Positions 1 through 10,912 of a stretch of 64,000 nt of DNA are shown here, in pieces (within the stretch, counting starts at the first letter, position 1; the number at the start of each line of letters is the position of its first letter). The notes under the pieces are model-generated. The model saw only the letters and a program-made list of their open reading frames with translations, had not been told where the DNA came from and searched no databases. The stretch is from Semisulcospira habei (taxonomy: Eukaryota; Mollusca; Gastropoda; Semisulcospiridae), in NCBI GenBank assembly GCA_036245525.1, contig BTPG01000007.1, positions 123,415,875 through 123,479,874 on the forward strand. Reading direction: 5' to 3'. Position numbers and translations under genes: made by a program.

Positions 1-2430
1 GTACTGATGTTCTCCGGCATCCCTTTGACGTAATTTTTCACGAGAAAGTAGAATAAACCTTCCATACTCGCTATGCTGTCAAAATCACAATGCTAGTATT
101 TACTAGTAACGATCGTGCGTACAGTAGTGCACCGAGGGCGTGACCTTTGATCTTTTCGTTTGAAACAGAAGATTGGTATTTATACCCACTTTCTGCACTG
201 CAGTCAATTTCACATCTCACACATCAAAGTCTACGTAACTGAAAGCATCACTGGAAACGACAAATGCACCATCGCAGCAGCAACACTACCTCTCTGAACC
301 GAGTGAATGAGAGCCCGCTCAGACATAAACATGTTACGGCCTGCGATGTGCAACTGCTTTTTCACACACCGTAGTTTTCAGGATCTTTGCTCCATAAAAA
401 GTGATAACTAGCTCGTAACTATATGATAAAACAGGTTTAAAATCTTGCGAAAGCAGTTAAAGATAAATTCTACTGAAGATCGTGAATTCTGAAAATCACT
501 AGCGCTCGCGTAACTATAGGAAGATCGACAAAGACCGTAGATTACTTACTGATCAGCAGGAAAGCGTCAAATTCCGCCGAGTGGGCGGTCAAGCCAAGCC
601 AAGCTCTTGCTTTACGCGTTACCACATGTCCATATTCCCTTGTCCGATATCAATTTTTTACTTAGAGGTATCTTGACTCTATATTCTCTTTATTCTCTTC
701 AATTCCGAATCTGTCATTGTCGGTGCGAGTCGATGATACTTTCTTTTTTTCTTCGCTGGTTCATCCACCATCTTGTCTCTGATTGGTTATAATTATGCAG
801 ATGACCTAAGGTCGTATAGAATAGTTATAACGTCAGCTATCATCGCATATCAGAAGCAATTTTGTTTCGTGTCCCGTCAAAAACTTTCGGTGGGCCTTTT
901 TGTGCTTTGAACGGACGAAAGAAAGTATTTGGTGGAACAATAGGGTGGCCACTGTCTAAGTGGTTACGTATACTGATGCCCAGTAAATGCTTCTTGCGAA
1001 CTAAAGCCTTTAAAAAGGTCGGGCGTGCCCCTTTAAAGTTATTCTCCCCAGGATCAAGCATCTCAACACAGTCAGAAAACTGTCTGCAACAAATACTGCT
1101 GAAAGTATTATGTGTGGGTCCTTTGTGTACTAACTTAGAGCTTTATGATGTAAATACAATGCCAAATGTCGAAATTCATCGTTTGGTGGGTGTGTTGTTT
1201 TTGTACCCGAGAGCGCAAATTATCGTCTGCATCGGCCTTGTTTTGAATTTGTGCATATTTACTAGCCTACGTCACAAGGCAGAACCCGGTCAATACTGCA
1301 GGCGAGGTCATCGGTGTGGGTACACATGTGTCAGTGTAAACATGCACTGATGTTCTCCGCCATCCCTTTGACATAATTTTCACGAGAATGTAAAATAAAT
1401 CTTCCATACTCGCTATGCTGTCAAAATCAATGCGGGTTCCGCTTGACCTGCTACTCTGAGTAACGATCGTGCTGGGGGCGTGGCGGCTTGTGCGACTCGG
1501 TCTTCGCGCCAAGCGACTGAGCCAGCGTCACGAAACAGAACAGTGGTATTTATACCCACTTTCTGCACTGCAATTTTACATCTCACACATCGAAGTCTAC
1601 GTAAGTGAAAGCATCTCTGGAAACGACAAATGCATCATCGCAGCAGAAACACTACCTTTGTGAATCGAGTGAATGAGAGCGGCCCGCACAGACAAAAACG
1701 TGTCACGACCAGCATGTCAGTGCCGCAATTTTGACACACACTGACCGTAGTTTTCAATCCTTGCAGCATAACATCTGATGAACTAGCTCGTAACTTTATG
1801 ATAAAACAGGTTTAAAATCTTGCAAAATCAGTAAGAGATAAAATCTACTGAAGATCATGAATTCCGAAAATCACTGACTAGCGCTCGCGGAACTATAGGA
1901 AGATCGACAAAGACCGTAGCCGGATTACTTACTGATTCACATATCAAGAAAGCGACAAATTCCGGATGGGTGGTCAAGCCAAGCTCTATATTCTCTTGTC
2001 CGATGTCAATTCTACTTAGGGGTATCTTTTCTCTCTTTCTCTTTCTTCTCTTCAATTCCGAGTCTGTCATTGTCGGCCAGCGCGAGTCGACTGATACTTT
2101 CTTTTTTTCTTAGCTGGTCAGTGCCGCAATTTTGCCGCAGTAAGTAATCCGCCATCTTGTCTCTGATTGGTTATAATTATGCAGATGACCTAAGGTCGTA
2201 TAGAATAGTTATGACGTCAGTTACCATCGACTATCAGAAGCAATCTTTTGACTGGGTCCAGCCACAAGATTCCTGTGACCTCTTTTCGCTTTGAACGGAC
2301 GAAAGAAAGCATTTGGTGGGACAATAGGGTGGTCATTGTCTAAGTGGGTGTGTATACTGAATCCCAGTAAAAGCTTTTTGCGAACTGAAGCATTAAGAAA
2401 GGTCAGGACTGCCCCTTTAAGTCTGAGCAT
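1..2430. repeat. Imperfect tandem duplication, period about 1.34-1.39 kb
   Basis: Bases from 1 to about 1060 reappear from about 1344 to 2425 in the same order: the ACTGATGTTCTCC start, the TATTTATACCC box, the block GATGACCTAAGGTCGTATAG (808 and 2185), and the block around GAACGGACGAAAGAAAG (911 and 2294). About 280 bases at 1061-1343 have no partner. No convincing long reading frame is found. The two copies differ by small indels and many substitutions, so the duplication is old. Confidence 0.8.
1547..1603 (+). promoter_or_regulatory. Promoter-like module: TATA box followed by a splice donor
   Basis: TATTTATA at 1547-1554 is followed about 46 bases later by GTAAGT at 1601, as expected for a TATA promoter with a very short 5' UTR exon. 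The first duplication copy has the same box at about 177-184, but its donor reads GTAACT at 237. No downstream coding exon could be linked to it. It could be chance or the promoter of a mobile element. Confidence 0.25.
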
Positions 2431-2715
2431 CGCTATTGAATTGTATTGTATTGTATTGTATTGTATTGTATCGTATCGTATTGTGTTGTGTTGTGTTGTG
2501 TTGTGTTGCGTATAATTGCATTGCATTGCATTGTATTGTATTGTATTGTATTGTATTGCATTATGCAATGCATTGTATTGTATTGTATTGTATTGTATTG
2601 TATTGTATTGTATTGTATTGTATTGTATTGTATTGTATTGTATTGTATTGTATTGCGCTGTACTGTACTGAATTGCATTGCATTGCATTGCGGCATTGCA
2701 TGGTATTGTACTGTT
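2430..2715. repeat. (TTGTA)n pentamer microsatellite with variants
   Basis: A long run of TTGTA units, with TTGTG and TTGCA variants in the first half and a small palindrome (TTGCATTATGCAATG) near 2555-2570. Open frames on both strands here (poly CIVLY or NTIQY) follow from a five-base repeat and are not genes. Confidence 0.95.
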
Positions 2716-2719
2716 CTGT

Positions 2720-3218
2720 CGGCCTGAGGAACTTTTCCATACAGTGGCGGTTGAAACTCACCACAAAATGGATTATGATCTTAAGTACTAACTGAAGTAC
2801 CATTATACAAAAAACAATCACATGAATCATTCAATACAACTGAAATAACACCAGGTGTGTGACTATAAACTGCCGGGAGATCTGTGTGTAAAATGTTCAG
2901 AAATATACGTTAGATCCATTTAAGTGAGATCAAACACATTGCATGTGGAATTACCACAAATAAATGACATCCACCACAGATGAATTTCATAATTAAGAAA
3001 TGTGTGAAATATTTTAGTGTCTCCACACGTTCCCTTGATATATACGCGCGTCTTTTCCGCGCGGTAATAATCTGACAATTTGTGTTTTCTTTGCGTCAGC
3101 TGTGACGTCAATAGTATTTAATTTTTAGTGTGCTCTATGTTCCAGAGTTCTGCGACCACGAGACCGCGATCAGCACGTAGACAGTTGAAAAATACAAATC
3201 TCTGATCATTTTGATCAT
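2720..3218. other. AT-rich spacer, no feature recognised
   Basis: Moderately AT-rich DNA with no long reading frame, no fold-back and no similarity that I can see to the coding genes. Confidence 0.5.
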
Positions 3219-3220
3219 TG

Positions 3221-3476
3221 GTGAGGCTTCGATTGCAAAGAACGATTCCCAACAACGAACGAGAGGGAAATCACGGCGGATAACCAGCTTCTACCATAAG
3301 CATAGACAACACTCCAAACATCTCCAAGAGACGTAGATCCGCATGAGCCCTCCGGACTCACGAGGATCTACGCCTCTAGGAGATGTTTGGAGTGTTGTCT
3401 ATGCTGATAGTCCATGCTGACTGTGATTTCGCTCTCGTTCGTTGTTGGGAGTCGTTCGTTGCAATCGAAACCTCAC
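3221..3476. mobile_element. Long fold-back element (family L), about 256 bp
   Basis: The left end GTGAGGCTTCGATTGCAA is mirrored by TTGCAATCGAAACCTCAC at the right end. The centre is a palindrome around GAGCCCTCCGG at about 3348. The whole element is one imperfect inverted repeat with almost no loop. Related sequence recurs at 23021-23824 (expanded by a minisatellite) and, for the core only, at 40068-40152. No reading frame is present, so it is non-autonomous. Confidence 0.85.
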
Positions 3477-3664
3477 TACCCTGGTCATGTAGAGGACTAT
3501 TTTCTTTTACTATTAGCCCTTAATGTTTGTTTATTTGTATCTTACAAGATCTGCAGGCTTTGATTTCATTTGCAGATATGTATTCAGAGTGCCATATTTC
3601 ACTCTTTTCGTTCATCACTTAAACTTGATAAAAATTATATCAAAACAAATGCTATTATATAGCA

Positions 3665-3845
3665 TCGAAGCGGAGTGTTCGTATACTATCATTTCTAGAC
3701 TGATCGAACGACTCCCATTCTCAAACTGTTTGATTCATAGTCACCGAGAGCACAGCTCTCGGTGACTATGAATCAAACAGTTTGAGAATGGGTGTCGATA
3801 GGTCTGTCTTAAAATGACAGTATACGAACACTCCACTTCCATGTT
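3665..3845. mobile_element. Fold-back element (family B), about 180 bp
   Basis: GGAGTGTTCGTATACTATCA near 3672 pairs with its near-complement ending at about 3835. The middle 70 bp (TCTCAAACTGTTTGATTCATA and its complement around GAGAGCACAGCTCTC) are almost perfectly palindromic. Further copies lie at 22455-22640 and, as a half copy, at 21515-21570. Confidence 0.85.
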
Positions 3846-4329
3846 TCGTAGAATCTTTCACAACCAGTGAATCGAGTCACCAGGAAACAATGCAGGCGAC
3901 CGTTCCGCTTTAGCCTGTTTGTAGGATGCGCCAGTCTGAACCGGTAATCGCTGATTATGTTGAGTTATGTAGCATTGATGGATATCTACAGCATTGATGA
4001 TGAATCGGAAAGGTTTGTCTGTTTCACTTTCAGATTTTTTAAAGCACTTTCTTGAGGTGCGCGATGCATTCATTCTAGTGCAGATTAAGCCGTGGTTGTT
4101 TTCCCGCCGCCTAGAGGGGTACTATTGGTCCCAAAATGAAAAAGCACCGCGCGATAAGAATAGGACTTATGGTACGGGGTTAGTTGCTATGTAAAAGTGG
4201 TCCTGAAAGGTCCTATCACTGAACAGTATGATACCGCCGGAATAATCCACGATCACCATTGATATGCTGAGTGGTTCCCGACCTTCGGGGCACCAACACT
4301 GATTCTCAATGGAACCCTACTCTCAGATC

Positions 4330-4425
4330 AAGGCACATCGCGCACATTGGTGCCAGAGGATCGTGGCGCCCATGGGCGCCAAGCTCTTCTGGCAACACCC
4401 TTGAACTATCATGGTGGATCCATAT
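4330..4425. mobile_element. Partial copy of fold-back family A'
   Basis: Contains TGGCGCCCATGGGCGCCA at the dyad centre and the right arm ending in CTTGAACTATCATGG. The left arm is diverged. Older than most other copies in the window. Confidence 0.6.
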
Positions 4426-4798
4426 CTTGTGGTGATGTGGCTGGGGAGAATGTGTTCAGTGCAATTGAGGCGACACGTGTACAGCTGTTCATTGCCGCCA
4501 AATCCGAGAGTTAAATGGTCATAAATATAGGTTTGATCAGACTAGGTGAGAACATGCACACTGCGTTCGGCATCAATACAAATTAACGACATTCACCACA
4601 GATGAAGAAACGGTGTGTGTTGCAAGGGCGGATCGGGGGCGGGGAGAAGGGTTCCAGGGGTCCTTCCTCCGCTTTTCGACATTTCGAGAAAAGTGGAAGT
4701 GGTTTTCACACTCGTTTAACCCCAACCCCCCAACCCCTCCCTTCGCCTCCCCCCTCCACCTCATCAACCAGTTTTTTCGATATTTCGGCAGGTAAAAG

Positions 4799-4856
<58 letters not shown>
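4799..4856. repeat. (TAA)n microsatellite, the tail of the adjacent LINE
   Basis: About 18 TAA units, directly at the 3' end of the minus-strand retrotransposon described next. On the minus strand this is a (TTA)n tail. Confidence 0.9.
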
Positions 4857-4857
<1 letters not shown>

Positions 4858-5066
4858 GAGCATTTATATCCCGCTGAATCCCCAGGAGCAGTGGGCTCTA
4901 AGGGCGTTACAAAAAAATGTATATATGCAGAATCTCACTACCTTTAAAAAAAGTCTAATCTATGCACTTCTAATCTACGCACGCACATACAACTAAAACA
5001 CACATAACAAAACCATATGTATGCAGACCAAACCATCATCACACACGCGCACACACAATCTGTGGA

Positions 5067-5849
5067 TTAATGGTACGCAAGCTGAAAGAAGTAGGTTTTA
5101 AGTTGGGTCTTAAAGACGTCAATGTTTTCAGCATTCCGGAGGTGTAGGGGAAGTGAGTTCCAGACAACAGGGGCTTGATACTGGAATGTCCGGCAGCCAA
5201 ACCGCTTAGAAGAAAAGCTGGGGACACGGAAACGCTTCTCAGAGCAGGAACGAAGGGAACGGGAGGGCTGATAGATGTTGAGGAGGGATGAGAGGTATGG
5301 CGGTAGGGATCCATCAAAGCAGCGAAAAGCCAGGACCGCAATCTTGTACTCGACTCTAAACTGAATGGGTAGCCAGTGCAATTCCTGAAGTAGGGGGGTT
5401 ACATGGTCCATTTTAGATTTGCCAAAAGCAAGTCTGGCAGCATTGTTGAGGACTGTCTGCAGACGGGAGAGTTCTTTCTGGGGGACACCTGCCAGGAGGG
5501 AGTTACAATAGTCCAAGCGGCTAAGAACAAGGGAGCAAATAAGTTGAACAGTAGCGGACCGGGTAATGAATGGTCTAATGGAGCTGATTCTTCGCAGCTG
5601 GAAGTTCGCCGTCCTGCACACATTAGTAATGTGATGGTGCATGGACATACTGCAGTCGAACTGAACTCCCAGATTACGTACAGACTGGCTAAAAGTTATT
5701 TCACTGTCGCCAGCCACGAGGGAGGCCCCTGGTGGAACCTGACTAAGGGAGGGGTCGGAACCAGCGCAAAGTGATTCAGTCTTGCCGTCGTTCAGCTTCA
5801 GTTTGTTGCACAGCATCCATTTTTTCCACAGAGGAAATACAAAGTTCAA
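5067..5849 (-). pseudogene. C-terminal part of LINE ORF2
   Basis: About 260 residues: the RT thumb region (LKLNDGKTESL, VRNLGVQFD), then LSRLDYCNSLLAGVP, LHWLPIQFRVEYKIA and a final NSLPLHLRN segment, all usual for CR1/L2/Jockey ORF2 C-termini. Continuous to its stop but out of frame with the preceding RT portion. Confidence 0.85.
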
Positions 5850-6213
5850 TCTCTTTCACAAGAGCAGGAAAATTAGATGGAGAAGCACCTTTGTGGAGCT
5901 GGGTGTCGTTGGCATACTTGTGAAATTCACAGGCATGTCGGGTGATGACGTCAGACAGGGATTGGGTGTAAAGGCTGAAAAGGACGGGCCCAAGGACAGA
6001 TCCTTGGGGGACACCGTATCTCAGCATGAGGGGCTGCGACTCTGATTGATTGACAACAACCTTCTGAGTACGCCCACGCAGATACGAGGAAAACCATATA
6101 AGTGTTTTGCCAGAGATGCCATAGGCTGCGTTAAGTCTCTCTAGGAGTACAGTATGGTCAATCGTATGATGGAAGCGGATTACACACGCTTCTCTCCCCT
6201 TACCTTCGGCCAC
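5776..6213 (-). pseudogene. Reverse transcriptase fragment with mutated catalytic box
   Basis: About 145 residues of LINE reverse transcriptase. The [11 protein letters not shown] motif is intact. The consensus YADDTQL reads YANDTQL (+ strand about 5897-5917), so one metal-binding aspartate is replaced by asparagine through a single G-to-A change. The C-terminal end runs out of frame relative to the following 5849-5067 frame. Confidence 0.8.
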
Positions 6214-6214
6214 T

Positions 6215-6640
6215 GGTAAGAAAGGTCTGACGTCGGGAGGCCGTTTGTGTCAGGCTAGATGTGCTAAACAAAAAGCTCCCCCCCCCCCCGCCCCCATTCC
6301 CCCATTAACCCCCCCCCCCCAAGTAACTGATCCGCCCCTGTGTTGGCACGTGTGTGTTTGGTGACCTATAAAGGCCACGTGACTATCAGCTTTCGCAATT
6401 TACTCCTCAAGCCGACTGCAAAGACAACAACCGTCTGGACTCTTAGAATCGTGAGGAATAACCAGCAAAGAAAGATTCACGCTTGACAAAGACTTTGTTC
6501 AAACATCTAACGCAGAGCCGGCCGCATACCGTGAATAGGTCGTTTGACATCGGAGCGCACACCGTTTTTTGTAAATTTCCTCTCAAAAAAACATTTTCTA
6601 TACCAATCTAAGAACAGATATCATTTAGTATCAGTTGATT
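6215..6640 (+). other. C-rich stretch and candidate TATA promoter region
   Basis: Two poly-C tracts (6280-6320) are followed by TATAAAGG at 6367-6374, near a CACGTG motif at 6376. This could be the promoter of the candidate exon at 6829. No coding sequence is seen inside the stretch itself. Confidence 0.35.
6367..6374 (+). promoter_or_regulatory. Candidate TATA box
   Basis: TATAAAGG, the same octamer seen ahead of both pseudokinase genes (48820 and 57133). It lies about 455 bases upstream of the ATG at 6829, so the 5' UTR would be long or spliced, and it would have to contain the LINE-like 3' end at 6648-6770. Confidence 0.35.
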
Positions 6641-6647
6641 TAACTCA

Positions 6648-6770
6648 TTCGAGTATTCAGTATTGTGGCAATGTGCATTTGGACCTATAAATCATTGCGT
6701 TTTTTATGTTGTCGGTACCTCAGTTAGTTAATTTCAATTAGTTAGATTATCTAGATGTATCTTTTGTTTA
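6648..6770 (+). repeat. LINE 3'-end fragment
   Basis: Matches 18950-19055 closely, including TTAGTTAATTTCAATTAG and TTAGATTATCTAGATGTA. The latter copy is attached to a recognisable LINE C-terminus, so this is an orphan 3' UTR piece of the same element. Confidence 0.7.
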
Positions 6771-6828
6771 CGGTGATTTCGGTCTGGAACATCGCAGAGT
6801 TCTGGTGGCGCTTTGAACGAGTGACAAG

Positions 6829-6888
6829 ATGGCGTTTGTCAAGACCGGCCTGCTTTTAGTCCTCTTCTTCTCTGGCTTCGTTTGTGGG
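6829..6888 (+). CDS. Candidate first exon encoding a signal peptide
   Basis: ATG in a reasonable context (ACAAGATGG) opens 20 codons reading MAFVKTGLLLVLFFSGFVCG, a classic secretory signal peptide, and ends exactly at GG|GTGAGT, a strong donor in phase 0. A phase-0 exon candidate follows at 7047. It does not splice in frame directly to the temptin exon at 19136, which needs phase 2. It could be the start of a separate secreted protein whose later exons I cannot identify, or an upstream start of the temptin gene through the 14635 exon. Confidence 0.45.
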
Positions 6889-6897
6889 GTGAGTAGG

Positions 6898-6898
<1 letters not shown>

Positions 6899-6947
<49 letters not shown>
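6899..6947. repeat. (CA)n microsatellite
   Basis: About 24 CA units, ten bases after the splice donor of the candidate signal-peptide exon. Confidence 0.95.
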
Positions 6948-6950
<3 letters not shown>

Positions 6951-7046
6951 TTAGTCGGTCAGGAGATCGATTTGGGTATTGATCTAATGGTTGGAATTCA
7001 TCCGTTCATTCATTCATTCTGTTGTTCACTGATTTATTATGGACAG

Positions 7047-7142
7047 ACGGCAGGACTCCGGGAGACTGCATCTTTGGACTCGGTCGGTAAGGTTGCTGCT
7101 GCCCTTGCTGCAATTACCCAGCTGCCCGTTGTGACTGCAGAG
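7047..7142 (+). CDS. Candidate second exon, 32 codons, unknown product
   Basis: Acceptor GGACAG and donor GAG|GTGTGT bound 96 bases open in the frame of the 6829 exon: TAGLRETASLDSVGK, then an Ala-rich stretch ending in VVTAE. I do not recognise it. Both ends are phase 0, which supports but does not prove an exon. Confidence 0.3.
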
Positions 7143-7194
7143 GTGTGTGACTTTCTCTCATAAATCAGACATTGAGGTTCGCGCCAGAGATGCC

Positions 7195-7465
7195 TCGCTC
7201 TAAATCAATCAATCAATCAAGCAATCAATCAATCAATCAGTCAATCAATCAATCAGTCAGTTTGTCAGTCAACTAACCAACCAACGAGTCAGTCAGTCAG
7301 TCCGTCAGCCAGCAAGCCAGGCATCCAGCCAGGCTACTCACTCACTCACTCACTCACTCACTCACTCACTCTCACTCACTCACTCACTCACCCACTCACC
7401 CACTCACTCACTCACTCACTCACTCACTCACTCACTCAATCAATCAATCAATTAATCAATCAATT
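7195..7465. repeat. (CAAT)n / (CAGT)n / (CACT)n tetramer arrays
   Basis: Successive runs of CAAT (7205-7257), CAGT/CAAC/CAGC variants (7250-7330), CACT (7338-7436) and CAAT again. These are likely successive slippage products of one tetramer. Confidence 0.95.
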
Positions 7466-8340
7466 GCTGATAAAAAATATTTCAAACTACTCATTTTTCA
7501 ATGCTCAGAGCTGACCGCATACAATTTTTTACTCATTCTATCACAGCTACGGATATATCCGTAAATGCGCGGCCAGCAGTTCCCGACCAACTACGGATTT
7601 ATCCGTAACTGGCAGTCCTAAAACTGCACCCCTTCTTATTCGGCTTGTATTGGCGCCTAATTGGAACTGTTAGCTTTAGCCACTTCTTTGTTCTTCCTCA
7701 CGTGCATGTGGCAAGTTTGAACGGTTTTGTTTTTTTTTTAGCCTTTTTGGCGGATTTTTTTTTTTGTGTACTTTTTTTTCGACAATGGCGAGGCGTTCAC
7801 GGACTTTGAACGCTAGTCAGGCTGCTAAGTTCATAATAAATTACTGACGACAGCGAAAAAACGATGATCTGATCGACTGTGATTTAGATGTGATGTGACA
7901 GATGAGTCAGTGACTCAGAAAATGAATTGAATGGCGATCAGACTCAACCGTCAGCTTCACGAGGCAGAAACCGAAGAAATTCGACTCAAGATCGAGATTT
8001 AGGATGTATCTTAAAAGTCGGAAATGTTTACTCTTGAAAATGCCTTTGTTTACAAGCAAAATTGCAGAAATAAACATCTCTTAGTTCTTTCTGGTGTCAA
8101 TAAACGTAAAACACAGGACTTGTACGTTTTTTTTAAATTTATTTTTCTGTACTGTCCCAAAATTTTGTTGTGATAGGTCCAATGGTTTTAAAGTTATAAT
8201 ATTTTGTGAGGCAGCCATATTTTTAGCACTCAGCTGTCTGCATGGCTGGTCCAGAGGACAAAGTTGCTGGCTGCACAGCTGGGGTAGAAAGAGGTCTTAC
8301 ACAGATAACTTACAGAAATGCATGTGACTATTATGTTTTG
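7466..8340. other. No gene recognised; degenerate dyad at 7547-7611
   Basis: GGATATATCCGTAA at 7551 and GGATTTATCCGTAA at 7595 give a loose dyad. The rest is T-rich and has no reading frame that I can support. Confidence 0.4.
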
Positions 8341-8351
8341 GTTCTCGAACG

Positions 8352-8440
8352 TCCCAATTGCGCAAAAGGCCATCGGACCGACGTTGCGCGCACGACCGTG
8401 CGCGGGCCAACTTGGGCCCGCTGGTCCTTTGCGCATTGGG
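8352..8440. mobile_element. Fold-back element (family D)
   Basis: The left end CCCAATTGCGCAAAAGGCC pairs with CCTTTGCGCATTGGG at the right. The centre, near GCGCGCACGACCGTGCGCG, is GC-rich and palindromic. This is the family with CAATGCGCAAAAGG termini that recurs at 14418, 14928, 17234, 18351, 48069, 51559 and 58080. Confidence 0.8.
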
Positions 8441-8565
8441 TTGTTGCAGTGTACGTACACCTCCCAATGTGCGCAGAAACACAAAATGGAGGACTTGTCA
8501 TTACTTTTAACTTTTTCAATGCGCAACCACATCAATAGCAGCGGAAGAGTTGAAGGATATCCATC

Positions 8566-8630
8566 TGCAAGGGATGTAAATCATCATGAGCCCCCGTAGT
8601 CGCGGGGGCTCATGAGGATTACGTCTCTTG
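8566..8630. repeat. Palindromic core of fold-back family C
   Basis: ATCATGAGCCCCCG and CGGGGGCTCATGAGGAT flank a four-base centre. Outer arms read CAAGGGATGTAA and TTACGTCTCTTG. The TTAA ends seen in other family C copies are not obvious here. Confidence 0.8.
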
Positions 8631-9035
8631 TTTGCCCCATGTTCATGATGCCTATTTACGCCATATGACACTTTCGCAGCTATTGATGTTGGGCACCTTG
8701 AAATGTGTTAGCAAAGGGCTCTTTACTAACCACTTTACTAACTTTTAAATTCCCAGAACTAAATGACTTCCATTCTAAAGAATAGAAGTTATTTTGATCT
8801 GGGAGTTTAAGAGTTAACACATCTCAGAGGTATACATTTGACCTGCAGTTTTATTCTGTGTGCAGTGCAAGTCGTTTCATGAGGTGTGTGCGTCTTTTTG
8901 GGGCACAACATATGAGTGCTGCGACGAATTGGAGTGCGTAACTTATTTGGACCTGAGCGGTTCGGCCTCGCGTTGCCGATAATATACTGACGCGCATCAG
9001 CAATGCGACAACTTTCGATTCATCGGAAACACTAA
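8631..9035. other. No gene recognised; weak dyad at 8700-8830
   Basis: TAACTTTTAAATTCCCAGA and a loosely complementary segment near 8795 suggest an old fold-back. A partial family G end (TACTGACG) occurs at about 8985. Confidence 0.35.
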
Positions 9036-9134
9036 TATACTGACGAGCTGGCAAAAGAAATGCGACATTTTGGAACACTTTAGTGTTTCAGATGATTCAA
9101 AAAATGTCGTATTTCTTTTGCTGGTCAGTGTATG
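9036..9134. mobile_element. Fold-back element (family G)
   Basis: ATATACTGACGAGCTGGCAA at the left and TTGCTGGTCAGTGTATGA at the right are complementary. The inside reads AAAGAAATGCGACATTTTGG and its complement. A second copy lies at 50148-50238. Confidence 0.8.
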
Positions 9135-9558
9135 AGTGATAACAGACCTGACTGACTCACTGAGCCCTTTAACAAAAAGATCCCTTTATGCGAAGCTTGC
9201 CTCGTGTTTGTTTTATTTTTTATAATCAACTTCAGACTCAAGTGGTTTAGCCATTACCCGCGGGAGATCATAGAGATTACCAACTTAGAAGCTGAGGTAT
9301 ATATACCCTGGTCAGGCTTCAGTGACCACTGACGTGCATCATTGAAGTTGAAACGATGACAAGCATCGCATGGATCAGACGCACTGCAAGACCAGGCTAT
9401 TGATCATTCAACATGGAGAGCGTGAAGTTTACAGAAACAAAATAATGTGTGTCAGTGTTTCTGAGTGGGGCTCGATCAGGGTATAATTATTAGCAGGTTT
9501 AAATAGGTCACGTTCAACATTTCCTGAGGGCAGCGGCTAAGCCATTGTTGTCAGGATG

Positions 9559-9779
9559 AACCCTTATCATTCGGAATACACCAGTGTGTGAAATAAGTTT
9601 GACTAAAATAGTTCAAGGGTAGTGCCAGAATAGCTTGGCGCCTCGGCGCCAAGCTATGCTGGCACCACCCTTGAACTAAAGCCATTGGTCTATATCCTTG
9701 TCTGTAAGTACTATAATGTAGCTTGCATATGGCAGTGTACACATTTGAAGCTTTTAGCCTCAGTATGATATGGGATAAA
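9559..9779. mobile_element. Complete fold-back element (family A'), about 220 bp
   Basis: Begins AACCCTTATCATTCGG and ends GATATGGGATAA, with a palindromic middle around CTTGGCGCCTCGGCGCCAAG. The copies at 61224-61441 (with TTAA at both ends) and at 35768-35942 plus 39275-39335 (split by a retrotransposon) share the same ends. Confidence 0.85.
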
Positions 9780-10153
9780 TGAAATTTAAAATAAATTAGG
9801 ACCAAGGTTGGTGAACATCTTTTATTCTTAGAGTTGTCTCGAAACCATCAGCGTTCAAAAGGTATATGCAACAACAACAACAAAAAGAGGCAAGCTTTGC
9901 TCAAACGGAACATAGAATGTTAGAGGACTCTGACAAGCCTACGGGCACTTGGCGCGACCAAAAGGGGCACAACCAACGCACTGAGGCTTGGATGTAGTCA
10001 GACCAACAGAGACGAGGGAGGTCATCCATCCAGCTGAAAATATAGTGCATGTTGTTCCCTAACGACCTGAGTTTCTAATTGCATTATTATGAATTATTGT
10101 GAATGTGCGTATGCGTGTCATTGTGTGCATGAAAGGCTGTACAATCGATGCAG

Positions 10154-10386
10154 TTAACACCTTCGCTGCAAACGGGACGCGAAATGCGCGTCTCTGAACT
10201 CGATGTAGACTGGCCGGCATGCGCGCGAAGAACACAAATGTAACGGGGAACCCCCCAAAAAAAATAGGCATAAAAAACGCAGGACTAACAAGAGACATAA
10301 ATTCTCATGAGCCCCCGCGATTGCGGGGGCTCATGAGAATTTATGTCTCTTGCAGATTTGACTTCCCCCGGCAGTTAAAGGGTTAA
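10154..10386. mobile_element. Complete TTAA-bounded fold-back element (family C)
   Basis: Starts TTAACACCTTCGCTGC and ends GTTAAAGGGTTAA. The internal palindrome spans 10287-10352 (CAAGAGACATAAATTCTCAT, GAGCCCCCGCG and complements). Very similar in layout to 33373-33601, so the ends can be set by comparison. No coding capacity. Confidence 0.85.
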
Positions 10387-10649
10387 ACACGTCGGCATGT
10401 CTGCAGTGTGAAATAAGGAACGGCCCCTCGGGAACACAAACTGTCTAATGAGACAAAGAATACATCGCTACCGGTATTTAGGTTGCATAACGTTTTCTTC
10501 AGGGAGGTATGTAGGTTAACCCATTTGGAAGCGTCACCTAACGACAACGCACCCGTTGCAGGCGACGGATCGACCACGATAATTCAATAGTGACGCCAGA
10601 TTAGCAATGCACCATCAGACTATATTATTAAGTCAATTTTGTTGGTTTA

Positions 10650-10803
10650 GTCCATTTAGTCTCGACGCACTACAGCCTGACGGCGCCAAGCTAATCTGGC
10701 ACTACCCTTGAATTATCATGGTCGAATCGTCTCCTGCAAGTAGATAGTACATTGTCGTTTGGTAACACCTCCAAAATTAGGAAATGCGGCCCTTGGGGTT
10801 AAT
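10650..10803. mobile_element. Half copy of fold-back family A
   Basis: Only the right arm is complete (GGCGCCAAGCTAATCTGGCA to CCTTGAATTATCATGG), followed by the right end with GGGGTTAA. The left arm is reduced to CATTTAGTCTCGACGCACTA. Confidence 0.75.
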
Positions 10804-10912
10804 TGGTATAGATTACTGCAATGACCACGAAAAGAAAGCTCTTCCTTCACTACTTCTCGTTCCGTCTATTGTGTTAGTTCAACCGTCAAATAGGGAAGTG
10901 TTTACGACAAAT

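Larger units (their letters stand above)
4799..6213 (-). mobile_element. 5'-truncated CR1/L2/Jockey-type non-LTR retrotransposon
   Basis: Read on the minus strand, 6213-5776 encodes reverse-transcriptase palm sequence starting at a degenerate FDTIDH motif (here FHHTIDH), then [13 protein letters not shown]. The catalytic box reads YANDTQL. A frameshift near 5776-5849 moves the frame to 5849-5067, which carries the C-terminal signature with LHWLPI and APVVWNSLPLHLRN. A short 3' UTR with a GGGATATAAATG-like end and a (TTA)n tail follow. The 5' part, including the endonuclease, is missing. The frameshift and the D-to-N change in the RT box show that it is dead. Confidence 0.9.

Noticed and set aside
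2221..2830. Several overlapping frames of 75-155 codons
   Set aside because: They are translations of the TTGTA pentamer array.
8230..8599. Overlapping frames of 60-100 codons on both strands
   Set aside because: They lie across a fold-back palindrome, which makes both strands look alike; no splice or homology support.
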